From UBA922 sp964571295 (GTDB taxonomy: Bacteria > Patescibacteriota > Patescibacteriia > Magasanikbacterales > UBA922), in the NCBI GenBank assembly GCA_964571295.1, contig CAZNAO010000016.1:1-19101 (forward strand): a DNA stretch of 19,101 nucleotides, written 5' to 3'. The notes under the pieces are model-generated. The model was not told the DNA's origin and searched no databases. It worked only from the letters and a program-made list of their open reading frames with translations. Shown piece by piece: positions 1 to 6,633 of this stretch; within the stretch, counting starts at the first letter, position 1, and each line of letters begins with the position of its first letter. Both the position numbers and the translations under genes were made by a program.

Positions 1-1367
1 ACTTCGTCAACGACTAGACCGAGCGCATCCGTGTCCCTGACTTGTCCCAGACCCTGTTCTTCCATAATATGGGAAGGATCGATATCCCGGTCGTGATCAA
101 GCATAATTCCGAGAATTTTTTGCGCATTGGTGGAGTTGATTTTTTCAGTATAGATGAGTGAAACGAGCTCAGCGAAATTTTCCGGCGTGAATTTGATATC
201 GGTAATTTTCATATTCCGTTCAGCCAGTCCGCCCATCAATTTGCTTGTAATCCATCCGCCAACCAGACGTGCAACTTTTGACCGCACTTCTACATCATCC
301 TGAATCAATTCTCCCACTTCACTCATGACGGCTTCGGTGAAATTCGCCCACCCCTTGTCTTCTGACAGGAGAGCTGCGTCAGCACGTGACAAATTGTATT
401 CTTCGATGAACCGTTTTCGTTTTGCCTGGGGAAGTTCGGGGAGTGAAACTATTCCCGCAATTTCGAGCGGTTCGAAGGGAGGAATATCCGGATCAGGGAA
501 ATAACGATAATCTGCCGCGTTTTCTTTGGTGCGTTGCAATACGGTCACTTCTTCGTCTTCATTCCATCCGCGTGTCTGTTGCACCCACGTTTCTCCTGTC
601 TCAATCATGCGTGTCTGGCGTTCGATTTCAAATAGGATGCCTTTTTCCACTGCCTTGAATGAATTCAGGTTTTTCAATTCGACTTTTGGGTTGAGTGTAA
701 TTCCGTTGAGTGGATTCACTTCGCCTCCCACAATTTCAAATGTCCCTGCTTCCTGTAGTGAGATATTCGCTTCACAGCGCATGTGACCTTTTTCCATGTC
801 TGCATCGCTTACGTCGAGTGCTCGGAGCAATGTCCTGAGTTCCTGGCAATAGGTCTTTGCTTCGAGGGCCGAGATAAAATCAGGGTCGGTGACAATTTCA
901 ACCAGCGGGGTGCCTGCACGATTGAAATCGACCAGGGTACCGTTTCCGCCATGGAATAATTTCGCAGTGTCTTCTTCGAGATGAATGCGCCGTATGCCGA
1001 TCACTGCTTCATCTCTCGGGTTTTCTCCTGGGGTGAGTTCAAGCGTAAGGGATCCATGTTCCCCGATCGGTTCGTCGTATTGTGAGATTTGATACCCCTT
1101 CGGCAGATCAGGGTAGAAATAGTGTTTACGGTCGAATTTTGAGAGTTTCCGGACGGTGGCACCGAGTGCCTTGGCTATTTTTACGGTTGAGACGATCGCT
1201 TCTTTATTCGGAACCGGGAGCGTACCCGGCTGTGCCGTGCAGATTTCGCAAATATTCGTATTGGGCTTCGGTTCGTCAGGATTATTGGGGCAGCTGCAGA
1301 ACATTTTTGAATTGGTCTTCAATTCGACGTGCACTTCCATTCCAATGATCGGGATGAGTTTTGGCAT
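1..1367 (-). CDS. gatB: Asp/Glu-tRNA(Asn/Gln) amidotransferase subunit B, 3' end cut by the window
   Basis: GatB is the subunit of GatCAB that binds and activates the misacylated tRNA, so that Glu-tRNA(Gln) or Asp-tRNA(Asn) can be amidated in the cytoplasm. I translated 455 codons without a stop; the family is usually about 480-500 residues, so roughly 30 C-terminal residues lie outside. Seen: GMEVHVEL at residues 9-16, a four-cysteine zinc knuckle (C24, C26, C40, C43), the family signature YFYPDLPKGYQISQ at about 83-96, HLEEDTAK at 129-136 and DFNRAGTPLVEIVT at 147-160. The ATG at 1367 is preceded by T and has no Shine-Dalgarno. A TATAGT -10 box lies 14 bases upstream, implying a leader of only about 8 bases. 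gatA and gatC are not in the window. Confidence 0.97.
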   Translation of the reverse strand, partial: MPKLIPIIGMEVHVELKTNSKMFCSCPNNPDEPKPNTNICEICTAQPGTLPVPNKEAIVSTVKIAKALGATVRKLSKFDRKHYFYPDLPKGYQISQYDEPIGEHGSLTLELTPGENPRDEAVIGIRRIHLEEDTAKLFHGGNGTLVDFNRAGTPLVEIVTDPDFISALEAKTYCQELRTLLRALDVSDADMEKGHMRCEANISLQEAGTFEIVGGEVNPLNGITLNPKVELKNLNSFKAVEKGILFEIERQTRMIETGETWVQQTRGWNEDEEVTVLQRTKENAADYRYFPDPDIPPFEPLEIAGIVSLPELPQAKRKRFIEEYNLSRADAALLSEDKGWANFTEAVMSEVGELIQDDVEVRSKVARLVGGWITSKLMGGLAERNMKITDIKFTPENFAELVSLIYTEKINSTNAQKILGIMLDHDRDIDPSHIMEEQGLGQVRDTDALGLVVDE

Positions 1368-1381
1368 ACATTTTTTTTGAT

Positions 1382-1387
1382 ACTATA
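1382..1387 (-). promoter_or_regulatory. putative -10 box of gatB
   Basis: On the minus strand the hexamer reads TATAGT, 14 bases before the gatB ATG. No convincing -35 is seen, and the base pair before it is GG rather than the TGn of an extended -10. Assigned by position downstream of the preceding terminator and by likeness to the stronger promoters of the window. Confidence 0.45.
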
Positions 1388-1418
1388 CCGCTTAGCGTAC
1401 CATTCTTTTTTCCAAAAG

Positions 1419-1454
1419 AAAAGACCCCGTACTCTGAGGAGAGCGGGGTCTTTT
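1419..1454 (-). terminator. intrinsic terminator after the 257-aa membrane protein gene
   Basis: Perfect 11-bp inverted repeat, AAAAGACCCCG at 1419-1429 and CGGGGTCTTTT at 1444-1454, with a 14-base loop. In minus-strand RNA it starts 13 bases after the stop codon and runs into a U-rich tail. The arms are also A/T-flanked on the other strand, so it could work in both directions, but only the minus strand has a gene ending here. Confidence 0.85.
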
Positions 1455-1467
1455 GGTGCCTTTTTTG

Positions 1468-2241
1468 TTATTCCTCGACCTCTGTCCCTGGGTTCTCTGA
1501 TGCTGGTTTTGATTTTTTCAGATCAAGGTAGAGGATAGTTGGGATGCCTGAGGCGAATGGGGTCACGATCGCCTGCACTGCCGATGTTATTATCGTTAAT
1601 ATGAATGAAAAGACTGTTAATTTTTGGAATGTCAGCGTGTCCACGTCAAAATGGGAGAACATGTTGACGATACTCTGGTAGACTGCCATGATCGCGAGCA
1701 CGGCCAATATACCTACTACGATTCTTCCGAATACTCCCCACCAGTTACCTTTCACGAGGGTGCGGCTGAATCCGAGCGCACTCACCCCTTTTTTCTTATC
1801 AAGCACCCGTGCTTGTGCGACGAAGGTGAACCAGATACTGAAAATGATGCCCGGGATAATCACGAGTATAAATCCGCCGACCACGATCAAACCGACCAGG
1901 AACGAAAGTCCGAATACCGGTAAAATCAGACGCGCTGTTTTTTTGAGGTATTCTTTGGTCGCTTGGAGAGGTCGTCCTTCGTCCATATCAGCTAATGCCT
2001 GGATATATGAGATCGTAAACCATAACGACAGAAGCGACATGCAGATTGCTCCAACTATAAAGAGTAGTGCTCCCGTAGGTACGATTCCGTATACGATACT
2101 AATCAAGTCTACTGAAAATCCAGCGAGTTCCACTACAAAGATCGGTAGGAAAAAGAGGAGGGTAAATTTGAGTATCACCTTCGGGTGGGTGCGGTAGGGA
2201 GCAAATGCTCTCTTGAAAAGATTTGACACTGAGGGAAGCAT
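1468..2241 (-). CDS. multi-pass membrane protein, GPDPase-membrane-domain-like
   Basis: A 257-residue integral membrane protein with about five or six hydrophobic segments (roughly residues 23-43, 56-82, 105-145 as one or two passes, 171-190 and 207-235) and a charged, acidic C-terminal tail. The stretch IIPGIIFSIWF (128-138) followed by VLDKKKGVSALGFSRTLVKG (147-166) and NWWGVFG resembles the membrane domain found beside glycerophosphodiester phosphodiesterases and in stand-alone bacterial proteins. That is a likeness by memory of the family pattern, and no enzymatic domain is attached. Function unknown; possibly membrane organisation or transport. It has its own extended -10 promoter and ends in a strong terminator, so it appears to be a monocistronic unit. 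ATG is preceded by T; no Shine-Dalgarno. Confidence 0.85.
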   Translation of the reverse strand: MLPSVSNLFKRAFAPYRTHPKVILKFTLLFFLPIFVVELAGFSVDLISIVYGIVPTGALLFIVGAICMSLLSLWFTISYIQALADMDEGRPLQATKEYLKKTARLILPVFGLSFLVGLIVVGGFILVIIPGIIFSIWFTFVAQARVLDKKKGVSALGFSRTLVKGNWWGVFGRIVVGILAVLAIMAVYQSIVNMFSHFDVDTLTFQKLTVFSFILTIITSAVQAIVTPFASGIPTILYLDLKKSKPASENPGTEVEE

Positions 2242-2272
2242 AGAAAATGATTAAAACGTTATATCTTTATAG

Positions 2273-2281
2273 AGTATAGCA
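2273..2281 (-). promoter_or_regulatory. extended -10 promoter of the 257-aa membrane protein
   Basis: Minus strand reads TGCTATACT, an extended -10 (TGn plus TATACT). No good -35 is present at 17 bases, which is acceptable for extended -10 promoters. Predicted start near 2266 gives a leader of about 25 bases. The same TGCTATACT string is found before two other genes in the window. Confidence 0.6.
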
Positions 2282-2290
2282 CAAAGTTGA

Positions 2291-2872
2291 TTATTCTTTG
2301 ATTCTCGCTGTTACTATGTCCCATAGTTTTTTATGAATCGTAGGTATAGATTCATTTGCATTGATTCGTATCCACCCGCATTCTTTTCCTAGTGTATCAT
2401 GCGCCTTTCGCACGGTCTCGATAAGCTCGTTGTTTGTCTCATGTTTGTGTCCGGTTTCTGTGGCTTCTACAAATCGTTCACCTTCAAATAAAAAACTTAT
2501 GTCCTCTTTGAGAAGGTGCTTGTTTATATCTTTCAGAAATTGTTCACTAACTCCAGCGCCAATTCCCCAGCTAATTCCGGTCCCTACATAATCTTCGGCA
2601 ATGATGTGTACCCCTTTTTGTAATTTTTCTTTAAGTATTGGTTCGTACTGCGTACGGTCTAGGACATAGAGCAATTGCGCTTCACGTGCATTAAGCTCGT
2701 AAGTATTTCCTTCTCGAAGGTAATTATTGATAATCGGTCCTGCGGGTGCCTGTGTATAGATGGGATATTTGAGATATTCGGCCATATATCCTTCCTTGTT
2801 CATTCTTTCAACCAGCATGCGTGCTTGAGTACTTTTGCCGAGATTGTTGATACCGTAGAGGACAATAAACAT
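2291..2872 (-). CDS. tmk: divergent thymidylate kinase (dTMP kinase)
   Basis: A 193-residue P-loop kinase, close to the family's usual 200-210, inferred to phosphorylate dTMP to dTDP. Seen: Walker A GINNLGKST at 7-15 in place of the usual EGxDGxGKST, followed by Q16 as in Tmk; DR at 72-73 in the DRxxx motif; and EDYVGTGISWG at 93-103 where canonical enzymes have DRYxxSxxAYQG. The arginine of DRY is thus missing here. It starts 5 bases after the folA stop (TAA TCGGT ATG) and is the last gene of the dTMP operon, whose thymidylate synthase makes its presumed substrate. No terminator is visible after it. The context makes dTMP kinase much more likely than another nucleoside monophosphate kinase, but substrate is inferred. 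Confidence 0.85.
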   Translation of the reverse strand: MFIVLYGINNLGKSTQARMLVERMNKEGYMAEYLKYPIYTQAPAGPIINNYLREGNTYELNAREAQLLYVLDRTQYEPILKEKLQKGVHIIAEDYVGTGISWGIGAGVSEQFLKDINKHLLKEDISFLFEGERFVEATETGHKHETNNELIETVRKAHDTLGKECGWIRINANESIPTIHKKLWDIVTARIKE

Positions 2873-2877
2873 ACCGA

Positions 2878-3351
2878 TTAACTAAGTTTTTTATAGGTAA
2901 CAAATGAGAAATGTTCATGATCTTCTCGTTCGGTTTCTTTCCAGATCGTCCGGTCGATTGTCGGGAAAAATGCAGTGCCATCCTCGATAAATGTGCGGAT
3001 GTGGGTGATATAGAGTGTATCCGCCCGATCGATCGACTGTGCGTATATTTCAGCGCCCCCAATAACCATAATGTCACCCTGTTCGTGTTTTAGTGCTTCT
3101 TCTACTGAATGGTGGAGTACCACTCCTTCAGGAACAGGGTATGCAGTATTTCTGGTTATCACAATATTTTTTCGGTTTGGTAAGGGACGAAATTTTTCAG
3201 GGATCGATTCCCAGGTTTTTCTACCCATGAGTACCGTATGCCCGGTGGTTATTTCTTTGAACCGTTTCAAATCCTCAGGAATGTACCATGGCAGTGTTCC
3301 TGATTTTCCAATACAATTGTTTTCTGAGATTGCTGCGATAAGAGCGATCAT
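2878..3351 (-). CDS. folA: dihydrofolate reductase
   Basis: A 157-residue DHFR, the standard bacterial length (E. coli 159). It reduces dihydrofolate with NADPH, regenerating the tetrahydrofolate that thymidylate synthase oxidises. Seen: IAAISENNCIG at the N terminus, LPWYIPEDLKRFK at 20-32 with the catalytic acid D27, the NADPH-binding stretch VLMGRKTWESIP around 40-51, and VIGGAEIYAQ around 96-105. It overlaps thyA by four bases (ATGA), a classic translational-coupling arrangement that fits the thyA-folA biochemical pair. The ATG is preceded by T. Confidence 0.97.
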   Translation of the reverse strand: MIALIAAISENNCIGKSGTLPWYIPEDLKRFKEITTGHTVLMGRKTWESIPEKFRPLPNRKNIVITRNTAYPVPEGVVLHHSVEEALKHEQGDIMVIGGAEIYAQSIDRADTLYITHIRTFIEDGTAFFPTIDRTIWKETEREDHEHFSFVTYKKLS

Positions 3352-4220
3352 ACCGCGATTGGGAATTTAATCGTTGGGTAGCTTTCGTAACCCACGATAG
3401 ATGAATCAGTATATTTCCAATTAAAAATAGAATTAAATTCAGGAGTTTCGATTTTTGGGAGAGGGTATTTATTGGGGTCACGAGTGAGTTGTTCTTTTGC
3501 TCCCTCTACATGATTTTCGTAGATATGTACATCTGCCAAGAATCCGACCAGCTTTCCTTCCTCTAATCCTGTTTCTTTTGCGAGAAGATGAAGCAGAAGT
3601 GCATAGCTTGCAATATTGAAGGGAAGTCCGAGCATGACGTCAACTGACCGCTGATTCCAGAGTAAATTCAATTTTCCGTTAATAACCGTAACCTGAAATC
3701 CGTAATGACATGGAGGTAATCCCATGTCATGGAGCTGGCTTGGGTTCCAAGCCATTACAATCATGCGGCGGTCATTGGGATTACTTTTGAGTTTTTCAAC
3801 CACCTGCTTCAACTGATCGACTCCTTTTCCCGTGTAATCAGTATCGTATGATTGGTAAGGTGCATTGAAGTGTCTCCATTGGAATCCATAAATCGGACCG
3901 AGATCGCGTTCTTCGAGCATGCGCTGCTTACTCACGTCGTCGTGTCCATATGGAGCTTTACTTGGACGCGCCCATTCATCCCAGATATGGTTATTTCTTT
4001 CTTTCATCCATTCTTTATCGGTAATTCCGTTGATGAAGAATTCCAACTCGCTTGCGATAAGACGAAACGGGACTTTTTTGGTGGTAAGCAGGGGAAAGCC
4101 TGCCGACATGTCGTGCTCAAACATGGCGCCGGCAATTGCGTATGCATCAGTTCCGGTACGATTTGATTTGAGGACGCCGGTATTGAGGATTTTTTGTACG
4201 AGATCAAGGTAAGATTGCAT
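3348..4220 (-). CDS. thyA: thymidylate synthase (ThyA type)
   Basis: A 290-residue ThyA that methylates dUMP to dTMP with methylenetetrahydrofolate, giving dihydrofolate. Seen: RTGT at 21-24, the catalytic cysteine C171 in LPPCHYGFQ, the phosphate-binding arginines R151-R152, QRSVDVMLGLPFNIASY at 190-206, DVHIYENH, and a C-terminal Val as in the family. I chose ATG 4220 because MQSYLDLVQKIL is the usual ThyA beginning. The longer frame from 4277 would overlap the dUTPase gene by 44 bases, adds unconserved residues and has A rather than T before its ATG. With this start the gap to the dUTPase stop is 13 bases. Confidence 0.97.
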   Translation of the reverse strand: MQSYLDLVQKILNTGVLKSNRTGTDAYAIAGAMFEHDMSAGFPLLTTKKVPFRLIASELEFFINGITDKEWMKERNNHIWDEWARPSKAPYGHDDVSKQRMLEERDLGPIYGFQWRHFNAPYQSYDTDYTGKGVDQLKQVVEKLKSNPNDRRMIVMAWNPSQLHDMGLPPCHYGFQVTVINGKLNLLWNQRSVDVMLGLPFNIASYALLLHLLAKETGLEEGKLVGFLADVHIYENHVEGAKEQLTRDPNKYPLPKIETPEFNSIFNWKYTDSSIVGYESYPTIKFPIAV

Positions 4221-4233
4221 AGTGGTTTTGAAT

Positions 4234-4668
4234 TTAGAATTGTCCGGTTGTTCCAAAGCCTCCTCTACTTTCGGCATTCATGCTTTCAACCTCATTCCAT
4301 TCCGCCCGGTCTATTTTGACAAAAATTCCTTGTGCGAGACGTTCACCTTTTTCCACTTTGACCTCGTTGTCGGTAAAATTATAGAGGTTGAGTTTGAGCT
4401 CATCCTCATCTCCGCAATAATCCTGATCGATAGTCCCGACCCCATTTCCCATCATAAGCCCCTTTTTTTTTGCAAGACTCGACCGTGCGGTCAGCATGAG
4501 CATATATCCTTCGGGTGTTTTGATGATAAAATTCGTAGGTATCAATGCGATGCTTCGAGCCGGAATTATTTCATCGGTTCTCGCGTAGAGGTCGAATGCC
4601 ACCGCTCCCTTGGTCTGGTATTCAGGAAGAGGGAGGGAAGTATCAATTCGTTTGATATTAATTTCCAT
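4234..4668 (-). CDS. dut: dUTP diphosphatase (trimeric dUTPase)
   Basis: A 144-residue trimeric dUTPase that hydrolyses dUTP to dUMP, keeping uracil out of DNA and feeding thymidylate synthase. All five family motifs are visible in order: I, AVAFDLYA at 22-29; II, ARSSLAKK at 61-68 (normally GRSS); III, GVGTIDQDYCGD at 76-87 with the catalytic-type D81; IV, GERLAQGIF at 108-116; V, RGGFGTTG at 135-142. Motif III is followed by extra acidic residues (EDE). The start overlaps the end of the upstream kinase gene by 11 bases. A dCTP deaminase-type relative is possible but motifs I and V fit dUTPase better. Confidence 0.93.
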   Translation of the reverse strand: MEINIKRIDTSLPLPEYQTKGAVAFDLYARTDEIIPARSIALIPTNFIIKTPEGYMLMLTARSSLAKKKGLMMGNGVGTIDQDYCGDEDELKLNLYNFTDNEVKVEKGERLAQGIFVKIDRAEWNEVESMNAESRGGFGTTGQF

Positions 4669-5212
4669 ATTTTTTCATAATATTTTCGAGCGCTTCGTAA
4701 AATTCTTCAAGACTTCCTGCATTGTCTATCTTTTCCTCCGCGGTATCTCCGAGTTTTTTAATGAGGCTCTCGGTTTCGGCATGCTCTTCTTTTAAGAATT
4801 CTTCAAATGTCTTATTTTCATCTCCTGGATTTTGTTTTCTTTGCACCACACGCTCCCATCGGGTTTTTTCATCCCCGGTGATATACACCAAATGGAATCC
4901 GTCCAATCTCTTTAGATATTCTATATCGGTGGGACGTCTAATTCCTTCTACGATGACGAGATTATTTGTATCGCGTGCGACGTCTTCCGCGATTACTTTG
5001 CTCATAACATCTTGCCCGTATGTCTCACGAAGAAATGTAGAGAGAGATTGTAAATTTTCTCTGCTTTGTGGTATGTAGATTCGTTCCAAAATATCCCGAA
5101 GCATGGTTGAGAATCGGTAGATATTTGCTCCATATTTTTTACTCAAATATTCCGCCGCTGTTCCTTTACCGCTCGCGATACTTCCCGTAAATCCAAGGAT
5201 TATTTTTTTCAT
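4658..5212 (-). CDS. P-loop nucleotide/nucleoside kinase of unassigned substrate
   Basis: A 184-residue P-loop kinase with Walker A GSIASGKGT at 10-18, TMLRD at 36-40 and VIVEGIRRPTDIEYL around 86-100, followed by a helical, acidic C-terminal third. The EGIR motif and overall layout recall dephospho-CoA kinase-like and UPF0200-type proteins. It sits between dCMP deaminase and dUTPase inside a dTMP synthesis operon, so I infer a deoxynucleoside monophosphate (dCMP or dUMP) or related nucleotide substrate; the sequence alone does not prove this. I chose ATG 5212, two bases after the deaminase stop (TAA GT ATG), over an ATG at 5230 that lies inside the deaminase gene and would put six extra residues before the usual MKKIILGFTG start. 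Confidence 0.85.
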   Translation of the reverse strand: MKKIILGFTGSIASGKGTAAEYLSKKYGANIYRFSTMLRDILERIYIPQSRENLQSLSTFLRETYGQDVMSKVIAEDVARDTNNLVIVEGIRRPTDIEYLKRLDGFHLVYITGDEKTRWERVVQRKQNPGDENKTFEEFLKEEHAETESLIKKLGDTAEEKIDNAGSLEEFYEALENIMKKYGN

Positions 5213-5214
5213 AC

Positions 5215-5688
5215 TTATTCTTTTGCCCATTCAGAGCGATATTGTCGATACGTCACTCCCGCGGCATCAAGAATGCGTCTTGATGCCTGGTAAATATCAA
5301 GATCGTGATATTTGTCACTTTCATAAATGATTTCAGTGATTCCATTTTGGACTATTGTTTTGGTACATTCATTGCATGGGAACAGCGTACAGTAAATTTT
5401 ACATCCGTGAGTTGCTTTGTTTGCATTGTATATTGCATTTTCTTCCGCATGGCATACGTAGGCATATTTGGTTTCGAGAAATGAGCCTTCACGATCCCAG
5501 GGAAACGCATCGTTATCAATACTTCGAGGAAAGCCATTGTACCCAAGTCCTACCACGATATTTTTTGAATCCGCTATTACTGCACCTGCCTGGGTTGAGG
5601 GATCTTTTGACCGCTCTGCAATGACGTGAGCCATGCGCATAAAACATTCATCCCACGAGATATAATTTTCTCTTGCTTCGGTTGGCAT
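5215..5688 (-). CDS. deoxycytidylate (dCMP) deaminase
   Basis: A 157-residue zinc-dependent dCMP deaminase that converts dCMP to dUMP for thymidylate synthase. Seen: the zinc/catalytic motif CHAEENAI with H80 and E82, the second zinc motif PCNEC with C105 and C108, and STQAGAVI with the family-typical loop YNGFPRSIDNDAFPWDRE (about 50-67) that separates dCMP deaminases from cytidine deaminases. First gene of the six-gene dTMP operon, with a promoter just upstream. ATG at 5688 is preceded by T; no Shine-Dalgarno. Its stop lies two bases before the kinase start. Confidence 0.95.
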   Translation of the reverse strand: MPTEARENYISWDECFMRMAHVIAERSKDPSTQAGAVIADSKNIVVGLGYNGFPRSIDNDAFPWDREGSFLETKYAYVCHAEENAIYNANKATHGCKIYCTLFPCNECTKTIVQNGITEIIYESDKYHDLDIYQASRRILDAAGVTYRQYRSEWAKE

Positions 5689-5709
5689 ACTTATTATGAT
5701 AATAATCCT

Positions 5710-5738
5710 AGTGTATCAGATGGATATGGAGCATACAA
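5710..5738 (-). promoter_or_regulatory. promoter of the dTMP biosynthesis operon
   Basis: Minus strand: TTGTAT, 17 bases, TACACT, with TGA before the -10 giving an extended -10 (TGnTACACT). Predicted start near 5703-5704 leaves a leader of about 15 bases before the dCMP deaminase ATG. It sits directly downstream of the rplA terminator, as expected for an independent unit. Confidence 0.7.
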
Positions 5739-5753
5739 GTGCATTTTTGTATT

Positions 5754-5783
5754 AAAAAATCACCCGTTTTTGGGTGATTTTTT
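5754..5783 (-). terminator. intrinsic terminator of rplA
   Basis: 12-bp perfect stem, AAAAAATCACCC at 5754-5765 and GGGTGATTTTTT at 5772-5783, with a 6-base loop. It begins 6 bases after the rplA stop in minus-strand RNA and carries its own U run. Confidence 0.92.
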
Positions 5784-5789
5784 GTTTTT

Positions 5790-6473
5790 TTATTGAGCAA
5801 TTTCCACTTTGACACTTGGTCCCATACTGCTCGTGAGGTAGACCGCTTTGAGGTACGTACCTTTTGCAGAATTTGGTTTCACCTTTTTCAGGGCGTCAAC
5901 GAAACTTTCGAAGTTTTCTTTGAGTTTTGCCGTATCAAAGCTTACTTTACCGATTGATGCGTGTACATTTCCGGTGTCGTCGTTTTTGAAGGCGACTTTA
6001 CCTTTTTTGAGATCAGTTACCATCTTTTTGACGTCCTTATCGACCGTTCCGGTCTTTGGGTTAGGCATCAATCCTTTTGGCCCCAATACTTTAGCGGCAA
6101 CTGCAAGCTTAGGCATCATTTCAGGGGTTGCAACCGCGATATCGAAGGTGATTTTTACGGTTCCCGACTGAATTCCCTTGATTTCGTTTTCTCCGTAGAT
6201 GAAATCAGCCCCTGCCTCTTTCGCCGCTTTTTCATCGTTTGGTCCGACGAATGCCGCTACGCTCTTGGTTTTGCCGGTTCCATGCGGAAGGGCAACGGTC
6301 GAGCGGATCTGCTGATCACTCTTTTTGGTGTCGATACCAAGGCGTGCATGTACTTCGACTGAAGCGTCGAATTTTACGGTACTGGTTGCCTTTACGAGCT
6401 CAAGTGCTTCGGTAAGAGCATATACCTTATTTGCGTCGACCTTGCTCGCAAGGTCTTTCATGCGTTTTGACAT
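5790..6473 (-). CDS. rplA: 50S ribosomal protein L1 (uL1)
   Basis: A 227-residue uL1, close to the family's usual 230, forming the mobile L1 stalk and binding 23S rRNA near the E site; in many bacteria it also represses its own mRNA. Seen: the signature LGPKGLMPNPKTGTV at 130-144 preceded by DIAVATPEMMPKLAVAAK, with MSKRMKDLASKVD as a typical N terminus. I chose ATG 6473. An open frame continues upstream to 6545, but that start lies inside the -10 box and the extra residues would be encoded by the leader hairpin. Unusually, it is not next to rplK: about 3.7 kb of unrelated genes lie between, and rplA has its own promoter, leader and terminator. Confidence 0.97.
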   Translation of the reverse strand: MSKRMKDLASKVDANKVYALTEALELVKATSTVKFDASVEVHARLGIDTKKSDQQIRSTVALPHGTGKTKSVAAFVGPNDEKAAKEAGADFIYGENEIKGIQSGTVKITFDIAVATPEMMPKLAVAAKVLGPKGLMPNPKTGTVDKDVKKMVTDLKKGKVAFKNDDTGNVHASIGKVSFDTAKLKENFESFVDALKKVKPNSAKGTYLKAVYLTSSMGPSVKVEIAQ

Positions 6474-6487
6474 ACTAGTCTTTGTTA

Positions 6488-6529
6488 GTGGTACAAACCC
6501 TTGTCTCTGATACGAGGACAAGGTCCCAC
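6488..6529 (-). promoter_or_regulatory. putative L1-binding leader of rplA (rRNA mimic)
   Basis: In minus-strand RNA an outer stem GUGG/CCAC (6526-6529 with 6488-6491) is joined to an inner 7-bp stem CCUUGUC/GACAAGG (6517-6523 with 6499-6505) by an asymmetric internal loop, GA on one side and GUUUGUA on the other; the apical loop has 11 bases. The GUGGGA strand opposite a strand ending UACCAC is the same arrangement as the L1 site in helix 77 of 23S rRNA. L1 is known to bind the same motif in rRNA and in its own mRNA. The leader ends 14 bases before the rplA start. Autogenous control is inferred. Confidence 0.72.
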
Positions 6530-6544
6530 GTGAATAATGCATCA

Positions 6545-6573
6545 AGAATAGGCTATTTTAGCTGAAAAGTCAA
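6545..6573 (-). promoter_or_regulatory. promoter of rplA
   Basis: Minus strand: TTGACT (6568-6573), 17-base spacer, TATTCT (6545-6550). Near-consensus sigma70-type promoter. The predicted start, about 6538, gives a 65-base leader that contains the whole L1-like hairpin. Confidence 0.85.
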
Positions 6574-6620
6574 GAGGGTGTATGGAGAGAGGGTTTGAAA
6601 GAGTTTTTCCCTAACCTTTT

Positions 6621-6633
6621 GGCATTTCAAGCC
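6621..6633. repeat. isolated copy of the GGCTTGAAATGC repeat
   Basis: GGCATTTCAAGCC on the plus strand spans the stop codon of the BASS transporter. Twelve bases are identical, on the other strand, to 11387-11398 in the secE-nusG spacer. Short enough that chance is possible, but it lies at a gene end like the other copies. Confidence 0.45.

Noticed and set aside
4222..4680. 152-codon plus-strand open frame
   Set aside because: Antisense to the dUTPase gene, without conserved motifs.
6474..6545. N-terminal extension of rplA to ATG 6545
   Set aside because: The ATG overlaps the -10 box of a near-consensus promoter, the extra residues are encoded by the L1-type hairpin, and uL1 proteins begin at the MSKRMK position.
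6574..6620. Terminator after the BASS transporter
   Set aside because: GGG...CCC pieces around 6590-6612 are too short and interrupted, and no U run follows on the minus strand.
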